64,000 nucleotides of DNA from Gammaproteobacteria bacterium (GTDB lineage Bacteria > Pseudomonadota > Gammaproteobacteria > Burkholderiales > Rhodocyclaceae), in the NCBI GenBank assembly GCA_018819515.1, contig JAHJPX010000017.1, forward strand, positions 124,001-188,000. The letters run 5' to 3'. Shown here in pieces: positions 16,276-24,327 of this stretch (position 1 is the stretch's first letter; the number at the start of each line of letters is the position of its first letter). The notes under the pieces were generated by a model. The model did no database searches and was not told where the DNA came from. It worked only from the letters and a program-made list of their open reading frames with translations. Both the position numbers and the translations under genes were made by a program.

Positions 16276-18287
16276 CAGGTGGTCACCTCGGTTGTCCGGT
16301 CGATGTCAGTGCGCAAGTTGGCGGCGTGAGCGTCCGGGAGGGGAGCGGATATCAGTTGCCTGTGAAGCAACTGAGTGGAAAGTACGCCAACCAGCGCCAT
16401 GTTGTCGGCGTTCGAGAACTGGCCGTCACGACTGCGCGCCCGGCACTTGCGTACCAATTGAATGACTGGTTGTGGATCAAATACGTTGGTGTTCCGCAGG
16501 GCCGTTTCCGTCAGCGCCTCATCAACGTAATCAGGTACGTCGTCTCCGACGAAGGCGAGCGCGTCGGGAGCTCGATAGGGCTGCTTCTTTCGGGCGATAA
16601 TCTCTGCCGGCAAAAATTCTTCGGCGACGCGCTTGATGACATGCTTTTCGTCCAGCCCCCGCAACTTGTATGAGGCGGGCAGGGAGTCGGCGAGGCTGAT
16701 GACGTCCTTGTCCAGGAAGGGGAAGCGGCCTTCGACCGCATGCGCCATGAGCATCCGGTCGCCTTGGGAGGAGAGCAGGTAGCCCGAAAGCAGGGTGCGG
16801 ATTTCAAGATATTGATCCTGCGCCAGTGGATTCCAGCGGCTGAACTCGCTGGGCAGGTCGGCAATCAGGTTTCCGACGATATCCTGGCCGGCCGCTGCGG
16901 ACTGCATGTCTTTGGACAATAGCCTCCTGAGCGCGCTGGTGGTGTGCCAACGGGGGCCGTGGGCGAATCCCGGCAAACGGTGGGACGCGAGGTCCCGACC
17001 GAAGAACTGCCGCGCCATGGCTTGCTGTGAGACTGGCGAACGGGCGAGGTAGGGATACAGGCGCTCCAACAATCGGGGACGGAAGCTCGAGTCGGGTTGC
17101 CGTCCCCAGAAACGACGCACCTTGCCCTCGCGGAAGATATCGTAGCCGGCGAACATCTCATCGGCGCCCTCGCCGGTGAGCACAACCTTGATGCCATTGT
17201 CGCGAACCAGCCTCGATAGCAGGAACAACGGAGCAGGGGCGGTTCGCAGGATGGGACGTTCGGTGTGGTAGATCACCTCGGGGAAGACATTGGCGATGTC
17301 GTTCCGGGTGACGATGACTTCATGATGCTGGCTGCCGAGCCGATGCACCATCAGGCGCTGGAATTCGGTCTCGTCATACTCGGCATCCTCGAATCGCAAG
17401 GAGAAAGTCTGGAAGCGGTCGCCGGCAAGTCGCCGCCCCATCGCGGCGACCAGAGAACTGTCCAGGCCTCCCGACAGATAGGAACCGACCGGAACATCCG
17501 ATCGCAGCATGCGCAGCGACGTGGCCTCGTCTAGCACCCTGCGCACCTCGGCGACGGCGTCGTCAAGCGTGCCGGGAAACAGACCTCGGGCACCGGGATA
17601 TTCCGGGTAGTGGGGCGTCCAGAAGGCATGCTCGCGGATCGTGCCGTTCTCGTAGATGCGGACGTGACCAGGTTTCAGTTCAGTGACGCCGACAAAGACG
17701 CCTTGCGGCGGCACTATGGTCCAGAAGGAAAAGGTCTGGTTGATCCCGACTGGATCTAAAGCTCGCGGAATTTCCGCATTGGCGGCAAAGATCGCCTTGA
17801 CCTCGCTGGCGAAGTAGAGGTGACCGCCATATTCGCACAGGTGGAGCGGGCAGATGCCGACTCGATCGCGTGAGAGCACCAGTCGATGCGCCACCGAATC
17901 CCAGATGGCTACCGCCCACTGACCATCCATGCGTTCGAAGGCGGCGTTACCCCATTGACGGTAGGCATGGATAATGACTTCCGTGTCGCTGTGTGTCCGG
18001 AATCGATGGCCAATCGCTTCGAGTTCGTCACGGAGCTCGACGTAGTTGAAGACTTCGCCGTTGAAGACGATCCAACTGGTGTCGCCTTCGTCCGCCAAGG
18101 GCTGCTGGCCGGTTGCCAGATCGATGATGGACAGTCGCGTGTGGACCAGTCCGGCCCGGTCATCACGATAAATGCCGGACTCGTCCGGGCCGCGGTGGTG
18201 CAGGGCGTTAGCCATGCGCAACAGCGCCTGGCGTGGCGCCACGCCTGACTTTTTACCGAGCGCGACGATTCCGGCGATGCCACACAT
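16275..18287 (-). CDS. asnB: Asparagine synthase (glutamine-hydrolysing)-like amidotransferase
   Basis: 670 residues from ATG 18287, chosen because Cys2 of MCGIAGIV is the catalytic N-terminal nucleophile; the open frame runs further to 18461. Glutaminase domain about 1-200, with the HRGPDESGIY and RLSIIDL motifs; ATP-pyrophosphatase domain with SGGLDSSLVAA. In polysaccharide loci such enzymes (for example WbpS) amidate uronic acids, which fits the dehydrogenase in the operon. Residues 12-20 (KKSGVAPRQ) are encoded by a copy of the dispersed repeat. Only 5 nt separate it from nadE. Confidence 0.9.
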   Translation of the reverse strand: MCGIAGIVALGKKSGVAPRQALLRMANALHHRGPDESGIYRDDRAGLVHTRLSIIDLATGQQPLADEGDTSWIVFNGEVFNYVELRDELEAIGHRFRTHSDTEVIIHAYRQWGNAAFERMDGQWAVAIWDSVAHRLVLSRDRVGICPLHLCEYGGHLYFASEVKAIFAANAEIPRALDPVGINQTFSFWTIVPPQGVFVGVTELKPGHVRIYENGTIREHAFWTPHYPEYPGARGLFPGTLDDAVAEVRRVLDEATSLRMLRSDVPVGSYLSGGLDSSLVAAMGRRLAGDRFQTFSLRFEDAEYDETEFQRLMVHRLGSQHHEVIVTRNDIANVFPEVIYHTERPILRTAPAPLFLLSRLVRDNGIKVVLTGEGADEMFAGYDIFREGKVRRFWGRQPDSSFRPRLLERLYPYLARSPVSQQAMARQFFGRDLASHRLPGFAHGPRWHTTSALRRLLSKDMQSAAAGQDIVGNLIADLPSEFSRWNPLAQDQYLEIRTLLSGYLLSSQGDRMLMAHAVEGRFPFLDKDVISLADSLPASYKLRGLDEKHVIKRVAEEFLPAEIIARKKQPYRAPDALAFVGDDVPDYVDEALTETALRNTNVFDPQPVIQLVRKCRARSRDGQFSNADNMALVGVLSTQLLHRQLISAPLPDAHAANLRTDIDRTTEVTT
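18230..18253 (+). repeat. Dispersed 24-base hairpin repeat, copy 2
   Basis: GGCG, TGG, CGCC, then ACGCCTGACTTTT: one change in the loop and one in the tail. Antisense inside asnB, codons 12-20. Confidence 0.75.
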
Positions 18288-18292
18288 ACGGA

Positions 18293-19267
18293 TCAGACTT
18301 CCCCGACGGGTTCGATCAGTAGTGGCGGCTGGTGCAGGTAGCGCGTGGCCCGGCGCTTGGCCTCGATGTCTTTGAAGACCCTGCCGACCTGCTCTGTGGT
18401 GAGTTGCACTACAGGTGCTACCTCCTCGGCGCCTACGCCATTGTTCAGTGCATAAAGGCACAGGTCCATGCGGTCGTAGGGTAGAGCGAAGTAAAACTCC
18501 TCTTGGGTCTGAGCCATCGAAAAGGTGTCGGTGGTGGGCGGCCGACGGCGGATTTCGTCCGGCACGCCGAGATATTCGGCGAGTTGGTAAACCTGTGTCT
18601 TGTATAGGTGGGCAATGGGCTTGAAGTCGGCGCTGCCGTCGCCCTGCTTGACGAAGAAACCCTGATCGTACTCAAGTCGGTTGGGAGTACCGGCGACGGC
18701 GTAGTTCAGTCTATCCGCGTGGTAGTACTCGGTCATCTTGCGCACGCGTTGCTTGTAGTTCGTGGCCGCGACGAGCTGGAGGTAGGCGGCCGCCGACAGC
18801 CGCACCGTTGACACGTTGTCGTCAGGATCCTGAACAGTCAATTTCGTGATGCTGACACGGTCGCTGTCAAGCACCGATGGAATGACCAGCTTGCACTTCC
18901 AGCCGTGACCGTACTCGGGGACAACCGTACATATGGCTTCGACCTGGCGACGGTAGCATCCCAGCCCTTCCAGGGCTGGTGCAATGTCTTCAACGATTGC
19001 CCCGATACCCAAGTGGTCGGCAATCATTTTGCCCAGCATCAGCGCATCGTCCGAGGAGTGGTGTTCCGGCATGAAAAGACCCTGGACCCTGTCCTTGCCG
19101 AAGGCGCGTACGCAAAGCGCTGCCACGACCGAACTGTCTATTCCGCCTGAGAGGCCGACCACTGCGCCGCGACGTCGTAACTGACCTAGAACCTGTTCCC
19201 GCAGGGAATTGACGATGCGATCCACCTCATCCGATGGATCCAGCTTGAGAACATCCTTACTGAACAC
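18293..19267 (-). CDS. nadE: NAD synthetase-like ATP-pyrophosphatase
   Basis: 324 residues. Adenine-nucleotide alpha-hydrolase fold with P-loop SGGIDSS (40-46) and later motifs AGTPNRLEYDQGFFVKQGDG and RRRPPTTDTF, as in ammonia-dependent NadE. There is no N-terminal nitrilase domain, so it relies on free ammonia. Its place at the head of the EPS operon, 5 nt before asnB, is unusual: either it is a second NAD synthetase or it makes another amide. It carries an insert around 95-130 compared with short NadE proteins. Confidence 0.82.
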   Translation of the reverse strand: MFSKDVLKLDPSDEVDRIVNSLREQVLGQLRRRGAVVGLSGGIDSSVVAALCVRAFGKDRVQGLFMPEHHSSDDALMLGKMIADHLGIGAIVEDIAPALEGLGCYRRQVEAICTVVPEYGHGWKCKLVIPSVLDSDRVSITKLTVQDPDDNVSTVRLSAAAYLQLVAATNYKQRVRKMTEYYHADRLNYAVAGTPNRLEYDQGFFVKQGDGSADFKPIAHLYKTQVYQLAEYLGVPDEIRRRPPTTDTFSMAQTQEEFYFALPYDRMDLCLYALNNGVGAEEVAPVVQLTTEQVGRVFKDIEAKRRATRYLHQPPLLIEPVGEV

Positions 19268-19620
19268 AATATCTCCTCGATTCTGTGGTAATCGCCAAGA
19301 CTGGACGAAAGTGCATCATGGATGCCTGAATGTTACCTGCATTTACTGAATGGTTGAGCGTTCCGCGGCACCGGATGAGTAATCTGTTTGGACTAATGAC
19401 CGGACCATTGCAGCCAGCGCGGTCGCCTACGCAGCCGGTCTCAAACACCTTCTTATGCTCTGCCGGAAACGTCATGCCCGGACAATGGTTGTCTATCAGG
19501 CAGATATCGAGGGTATTGACGGAAATCTGCAATTTCATCGGGGAGCCTTTGGCATGCGCCCGGCGGATACCCGGATACCAAGCGTCTGCGGAAATGCGGA
19601 GGGGCAGGGGGCGGCTCGAC
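19268..19620. other. Gap between nadE and wcaJ
   Basis: About 350 bases without a supportable gene. Open frames on both strands are short or cross into wcaJ antisense. Because it splits the minus-strand cluster, it probably holds the promoter of the nadE-to-dehydrogenase operon, but I see no strong -35/-10 pair. Confidence 0.5.
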
Positions 19621-21030
19621 TCAGTAAGCGTTGTCGTCCTTCAGTACGACCAGGATTGTCCTGAGAATGATGTCGAGATCAAGCCGCAGCGACCAATTGC
19701 GCAGATATTCCAGATCGTAATCGATTCGCTGCTTCATCTTGTCGACGGTTTCCGTTTCTCCTCTCAGGCCATTGACCTGTGCCCAGCCGGTGATGCCGGG
19801 CTTGACCTTGTGCCGGACCATGTAACCCGAGATGAGCTTCCGGTACATCTCGTTGTGGGCGATCGCGTGCGGGCGCGGGCCGACAATGCTCATCCGCCCC
19901 TGCAGGACATTGATGAATTGCGGCAGTTCGTCCAGGGAGGTTTTGCGAAGAAATGCACCTAGACGGGTAATTCGCTGGTCATTCTGTTTGGCCTGCTGGA
20001 TGTTGCCTCCATCTTCGCAAACCGTCATTGACCGGAACTTGTAAACGATGATTTCCTCGCCGCCGAGGCCGTAGCGGCGCTGGCGAAAGATCACCGGCCC
20101 TGGGGAATCGAGCCTGACGGCGATGCCGATGACGAGAAGCACCGGCAGCAGAAGAACCAGTATCAGAGATGACAGAAAGATATCGCTTGCCCGTTTGAGC
20201 ACGCCGTTGGCGCCAGCAAATGGAGTCTCGCAGACCGCAACCACCGGGATGCCCCCCACGGTGTCCATTCTGGCCTGGATCAGGTCGGTGACGAAGGTGT
20301 CTGGTACGAAATAGATCGATGCTGTGGTGTCCCGCAACTGGTCAAGCAGACTCAGGGTGCGTGGCTGCGTAGCCATGGGCAGCGAAATATAGATGCCGTC
20401 GACATGATGGTCCTTCGTGTACTGTGGCAAGTCGTTGAGCGTGCCGAGAACCGGGAACTTGGACTGCGTGGGGATGCGCTTGCCGACACGGTCATCGAAG
20501 AATCCATCCAGTCGGGCGGAGGAGTATCGACTTTCCTGGATACGCTCCGCCAAGGCGATGCCCTGCGCATTCATGCCGGCGATGATGACGCGCTGTTGCT
20601 CACCCTGGAGCGCCTGCAAAATCGGCAGGCTGCGGCGAAACGCGAAATGGGCGACCAACTGACATAGTGGCGCCAGCCACAGCCAAATCTTTTTTGCCCT
20701 GATGTCAAAGATGCCGAGATATCGGCTTGCATAGCCAAAAAACAAGAGCAGCGCCGCTATCGCGAGCCAGCTCAAAATTATCTCCTTGGCGGCGCGCCAT
20801 GGTGACAGTTGAAGTCTCGCCGGCCCTGGAAAGGTGAGCGAAAAGACCAGCAGCGAAAGGATCAGAAAGGGAGGCGTGAGTTCGCCCTCGACGTAGATCC
20901 CGACACTCCACAGGGATAACACCAGGACCAATGGGTCGAGCAGGGACTCGACCACATTGATCAGATTGCCTCTGCCGACCTTTATGCCTACGGCGCGGCG
21001 GATGCGGATGGGAGTGTGATTTTCAGGCAC
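19621..21030 (-). CDS. wcaJ: Undecaprenyl-phosphate sugar-1-phosphate transferase (WcaJ type)
   Basis: 469 residues. Membrane initiator enzyme: places the first sugar-1-phosphate on undecaprenyl phosphate. About four N-terminal TM helices (25-130), a Rossmann-like CoA-binding-type domain (RVIIAGMNAQGIALAERI), a re-entrant helix starting KRASDIFLSSLILVLL, and the catalytic C-terminal domain with VYKFRSM, LRKTSLDELPQFINVL and SIVGPRPH. Its start overlaps the epsA stop by 8 nt. Glucose-type specificity is the family default, not proved. Confidence 0.95.
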   Translation of the reverse strand: MPENHTPIRIRRAVGIKVGRGNLINVVESLLDPLVLVLSLWSVGIYVEGELTPPFLILSLLVFSLTFPGPARLQLSPWRAAKEIILSWLAIAALLLFFGYASRYLGIFDIRAKKIWLWLAPLCQLVAHFAFRRSLPILQALQGEQQRVIIAGMNAQGIALAERIQESRYSSARLDGFFDDRVGKRIPTQSKFPVLGTLNDLPQYTKDHHVDGIYISLPMATQPRTLSLLDQLRDTTASIYFVPDTFVTDLIQARMDTVGGIPVVAVCETPFAGANGVLKRASDIFLSSLILVLLLPVLLVIGIAVRLDSPGPVIFRQRRYGLGGEEIIVYKFRSMTVCEDGGNIQQAKQNDQRITRLGAFLRKTSLDELPQFINVLQGRMSIVGPRPHAIAHNEMYRKLISGYMVRHKVKPGITGWAQVNGLRGETETVDKMKQRIDYDLEYLRNWSLRLDLDIILRTILVVLKDDNAY

Positions 21031-21841
21031 GGCTATTGTGGGCGGTTTGCGCGAACGCCGATACGGCTTGTGCGCGGTTGATGACGTTTAGCTTCCGGAA
21101 GATACGTTGCAAGTGATTCTTGACCGTGAATTCGCTGATATCGAGAATCATGCCAATCTCGTGGTTAGTCTTGCCTTTTCTGACCCAGCTCATGATCTCC
21201 ATTTCGCGGGCGCTCAAACCCTGGTCCAGAACTTCTTCGGTTTCCGTGGATTGGTCGATTTGGCCTTGCGTGGGAAGGTGCGAAACCTGACGCAAGGCGG
21301 TGTCGATATAGGGCAGGAGCAACTCAAGCATCTTGCCGGAGCCCACCGGTATTTTCCGCGAGTGCAGGGCGACATAAAGGCAGTCGTGCCGGCCGCGCTC
21401 ATCCCTGATTCCATGTACCAGAGCAGTTCTCATTTCCCGCAGCTTTGGGTGCAGTCCACCTTTATCACCCGGAATCTCGCAGGCCAAGCCATTGATGAAC
21501 TTCGTCGTATATGCCGACACTCCTTTGCTGACCCAGTGGTCGAACAGACTGCGAATAAGCGGCGAGATGTCACAATCGGCCATATCGGTCGTGCGAACGC
21601 CAGGCAATGACGAGATGATGTCATAGTGCACCAGGCCTAGCGAAAAATCTCCCCAGGCAGCGACGAGGGCTTCGTGAGGCACAAAATGCTGCAATTCTCC
21701 CTGTAGCCATTGCAGCATCTGGAAGTGACGTCTTACCGCCAATGATTCCTGCGCGATCCGCTGGAAGCGATATAGATCTTCGATAGGACTGTCAGCGGAT
21801 GTCGCTAGCATGACAAAACGCAATAGCCTGATGGGGAGCAC
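21023..21841 (-). CDS. epsA: LuxR-type EPS regulator, EpsA family
   Basis: 272 residues from GTG 21841; ATG 21811 (MLATSADSPIEDLY) is also possible and neither has a clear ribosome site. An N-terminal sensory part with conserved aromatics is followed by a LuxR helix-turn-helix: LSAREMEIMSWVRKGKTNHE, then ILDISEFTVKNHLQ. Matches the EpsA regulators found next to betaproteobacterial EPS/PEP-CTERM loci such as that of Methylobacillus. No receiver domain. It probably activates wcaJ and the operon downstream. Confidence 0.88.
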   Translation of the reverse strand: MLPIRLLRFVMLATSADSPIEDLYRFQRIAQESLAVRRHFQMLQWLQGELQHFVPHEALVAAWGDFSLGLVHYDIISSLPGVRTTDMADCDISPLIRSLFDHWVSKGVSAYTTKFINGLACEIPGDKGGLHPKLREMRTALVHGIRDERGRHDCLYVALHSRKIPVGSGKMLELLLPYIDTALRQVSHLPTQGQIDQSTETEEVLDQGLSAREMEIMSWVRKGKTNHEIGMILDISEFTVKNHLQRIFRKLNVINRAQAVSAFAQTAHNSRA

Positions 21842-21994
21842 ATGGTATCGGCCTACCCGACGGTGAGATGTCGGCGGTCTGAACGGGCGTAAGCGCTATT
21901 TTGCCCAGCCCCGTAATGCTAGCAGACGTAGTTCGAATTCACAATCGAGCAGCCGACGCTCGGCGGCTGGCGCTCCTCCTGTTGAGGCAGGTGC

Positions 21995-23650
21995 CTATTC
22001 CTTGAGCGCCCTCCGCAACACCTTGCCGACATTGGTTTTTGGCAGGTCGTCGCGGAACTCCACGTGGTGCGGAACCTTGTACGAGGTCAGTTGGGTCCGG
22101 CAGAAGGCGATGATCGCTTCCGCAGTCAGGGTTGGATCCTTGCGGACGACGAAGATCTTCACCGCCTCGCCGCTGTGCGCATCGGGAATACCGATTGCCG
22201 CGACTTCCTGCACGCCGGGATGGGCCGCCACGACTTCCTCGATTTCGTTTGGATAGACGTTGAAACCGGACACCAGAATCATGTCCTTTTTGCGATCGAC
22301 GAGGAACACGAAGCCTTTCGGGTCGACATAACCGACATCCCCCGTTCGCAGGTAGCCGTCCGAATGGAAGACGGCCGCTGACTCTTCCGGCCGCTGCCAA
22401 TAGCCCTTTGTGACCTGCGGTCCGCGGATGCAGATTTCACCGATCTGCCCGACATCGAGCTCCTTGCCGGCGTCGTCACGCACGGAAAGTTCGGTCGAGG
22501 ATATCGGCAGGCCAATGGACCCGTTGAATTCGCCAAGGTCGAGGGGATTGATGGTCGCTGCCGGGGAGGTTTCGGTTAATCCGTAGGCCTGGATCAGCGG
22601 CTTGCCGGTGACGGACTGCCAGCGATCGGCGACGGGCTTTTGGACGGCCATGCCGCCGCCGAGCGTGATGAGCAGGTTTGAAAAGTCGACCTTGGCGAAC
22701 TCGGGGTTGTTAAGCAGGGCGTTGAACAGAGTATTGACCCCGGTGATGACCGTGAACGGGTGCTTGTTCAGTTCCTTGATGAAGCCAGGAATGTCGCGCG
22801 GGTTGGCGATCAGCAGGTTTGTCGCCCCGACGCGAAGAAAGGTCAGGCAATTCGCCGTCAGCGCGAAGATGTGATACAGCGGTAGCGCGGTGACGATCAG
22901 TTCCTGGCGCTCACGCACCGGCGGTGTAATCCACGCCGTGGCCTGCGTTACGTTGGAGACGATGTTGCGGTGGCTGAGCATGGCGCCCTTGGCGACGCCC
23001 GTGGTGCCACCGGTGTATTGCAAGAAGGCGAGGTCGTCCAGACCTATTTCCGGTGCAGTAAATCCATGTTGCCGTCCGATGGCTAGCGCACGGCGAAGAT
23101 TGATGGCACCCGGGATACGCCATGCGGGCACCAGCTTTTTGACGTGCCTGACGACCAGATTGACCAGCAAACCCTTGAGGCCGCCGAGCATTTCGCCCAT
23201 CGGCGTTACCACGACGTGGCGAAGGCTGGTATGTGGCAGCACCTGTTCGACGGTGTGTGCAAAGTTCTCGACGACGACGATGGCCTCGGCGCCGGAATCC
23301 TTCATTTGGTGTTCGAGTTCCCGCGGTGTGTAGAGCGGATTGACGTTGACGACCACGCAGCCGGCGCGTAGTGCGCCGAACAGGCATATTGGATACTGGA
23401 GCAGATTCGGCATCATCAGCGCGACGCGGCTACCTTTACCGAGGCCGAGGTTCTGGAGCCAACCGGCGAAGTCCAGGGATAGTTGATCGAGTTCGGCGTA
23501 GCTCAACCCTTTGCCCATGCTGATATAGGCCGTCTTCTCGGCGTAACGGCGACAGGCAGTCGCCATCAGTTCGGCCAGTGATGAGTCCTGCAACGGCCCG
23601 ATCTCTGCAGGCGTGGTCGCGGGATAGCTTTGCACCCAGATCTTGTCCAT
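21995..23650 (-). CDS. fadD: Long-chain fatty acid-CoA ligase
   Basis: 551 residues. Activates fatty acids to acyl-CoA at the inner membrane, feeding the beta-oxidation genes upstream. ATP/AMP motif LQYTGGTTGVAKGAMLSHRN, FadD linker DGYLRTGDVGYVDPKGF, signature DRKKDMILVSGFNVYPNEIE and C-terminal RDDLPKTNVGKVLRR. Length matches E. coli FadD (561). Last gene of the minus-strand fad operon, 21 nt after the chalcone isomerase-like gene. A decayed copy of its sequence lies at 1946-2098. Confidence 0.96.
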   Translation of the reverse strand: MDKIWVQSYPATTPAEIGPLQDSSLAELMATACRRYAEKTAYISMGKGLSYAELDQLSLDFAGWLQNLGLGKGSRVALMMPNLLQYPICLFGALRAGCVVVNVNPLYTPRELEHQMKDSGAEAIVVVENFAHTVEQVLPHTSLRHVVVTPMGEMLGGLKGLLVNLVVRHVKKLVPAWRIPGAINLRRALAIGRQHGFTAPEIGLDDLAFLQYTGGTTGVAKGAMLSHRNIVSNVTQATAWITPPVRERQELIVTALPLYHIFALTANCLTFLRVGATNLLIANPRDIPGFIKELNKHPFTVITGVNTLFNALLNNPEFAKVDFSNLLITLGGGMAVQKPVADRWQSVTGKPLIQAYGLTETSPAATINPLDLGEFNGSIGLPISSTELSVRDDAGKELDVGQIGEICIRGPQVTKGYWQRPEESAAVFHSDGYLRTGDVGYVDPKGFVFLVDRKKDMILVSGFNVYPNEIEEVVAAHPGVQEVAAIGIPDAHSGEAVKIFVVRKDPTLTAEAIIAFCRTQLTSYKVPHHVEFRDDLPKTNVGKVLRRALKE

Positions 23651-23671
23651 GTTCCGTTTGCTCCCCCCGTA

Positions 23672-24244
23672 TCAGTTTCCGAGCATCGCCTGCTTCAGAT
23701 CGGCATCGGCGGGCTTGTCGCCAAGCCAGACCCTGAGCAGCGCCCTGGCAAATGCCTCGCTGTCGACACCCCCGCGCGCTTCCCCATTGAACGATACATT
23801 GACGCCCGCCGATGTGAAGTCGATGCCGATGACGTCGCCGGTCTTGGCGTTGCCGATTCCCCGCATGAGCTTCTCGAACTGGTCGACAGCCGGCTTCAGT
23901 CCAGCCAGTACCGCGTCGCCGTGGTTTTTCTTCAGTCCATCGAGCAATGCGCCAAACAGGGCATCGGCGTCTAGGTTGCGCAACATGTGCAGGACGATAC
24001 GGCGAGGCGCTTGCGACTCGATGACCGCGTTTGCCACATTGGTCTTTTGGGTCAGGTAAAGGGCTCCAACATAGACCTTGAAGAAGAACCTGGTGCGAAC
24101 GCCGGCACCATTGAGGATCAACTCGGTGTCCGCCGATTTGGTGGAATCTTCTATCGTTACCCCGGCCACTTCGGCTGCCTGAAGCGGTGTCGCAGCGAAC
24201 AGGGTCGCCACGAGCATGGCGGCAGGTATTCCAAATCGGATCAT
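23672..24244 (-). CDS. Exported chalcone isomerase-like protein
   Basis: 190 residues with signal peptide (GIPAAMLVATLFAATPLQAA) and a chalcone-isomerase-like fold: VTIEDSTKSADTELILNGAG, then FFFKVYVGALYL. Family members in bacteria are periplasmic and lack flavonoid substrates; fatty-acid binding has been shown for relatives in plants. The position between fadJ and fadD supports a lipid-linked role (inference). Confidence 0.85.
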   Translation of the reverse strand: MIRFGIPAAMLVATLFAATPLQAAEVAGVTIEDSTKSADTELILNGAGVRTRFFFKVYVGALYLTQKTNVANAVIESQAPRRIVLHMLRNLDADALFGALLDGLKKNHGDAVLAGLKPAVDQFEKLMRGIGNAKTGDVIGIDFTSAGVNVSFNGEARGGVDSEAFARALLRVWLGDKPADADLKQAMLGN

Positions 24245-24327
24245 GAGTAATCTCCTCCGTGGTGCTTATAGTTGTTCAGCGGCCGCACGATGGCAGCCTC
24301 TGAAGAATACCCGGATTGTCGCCGAAT

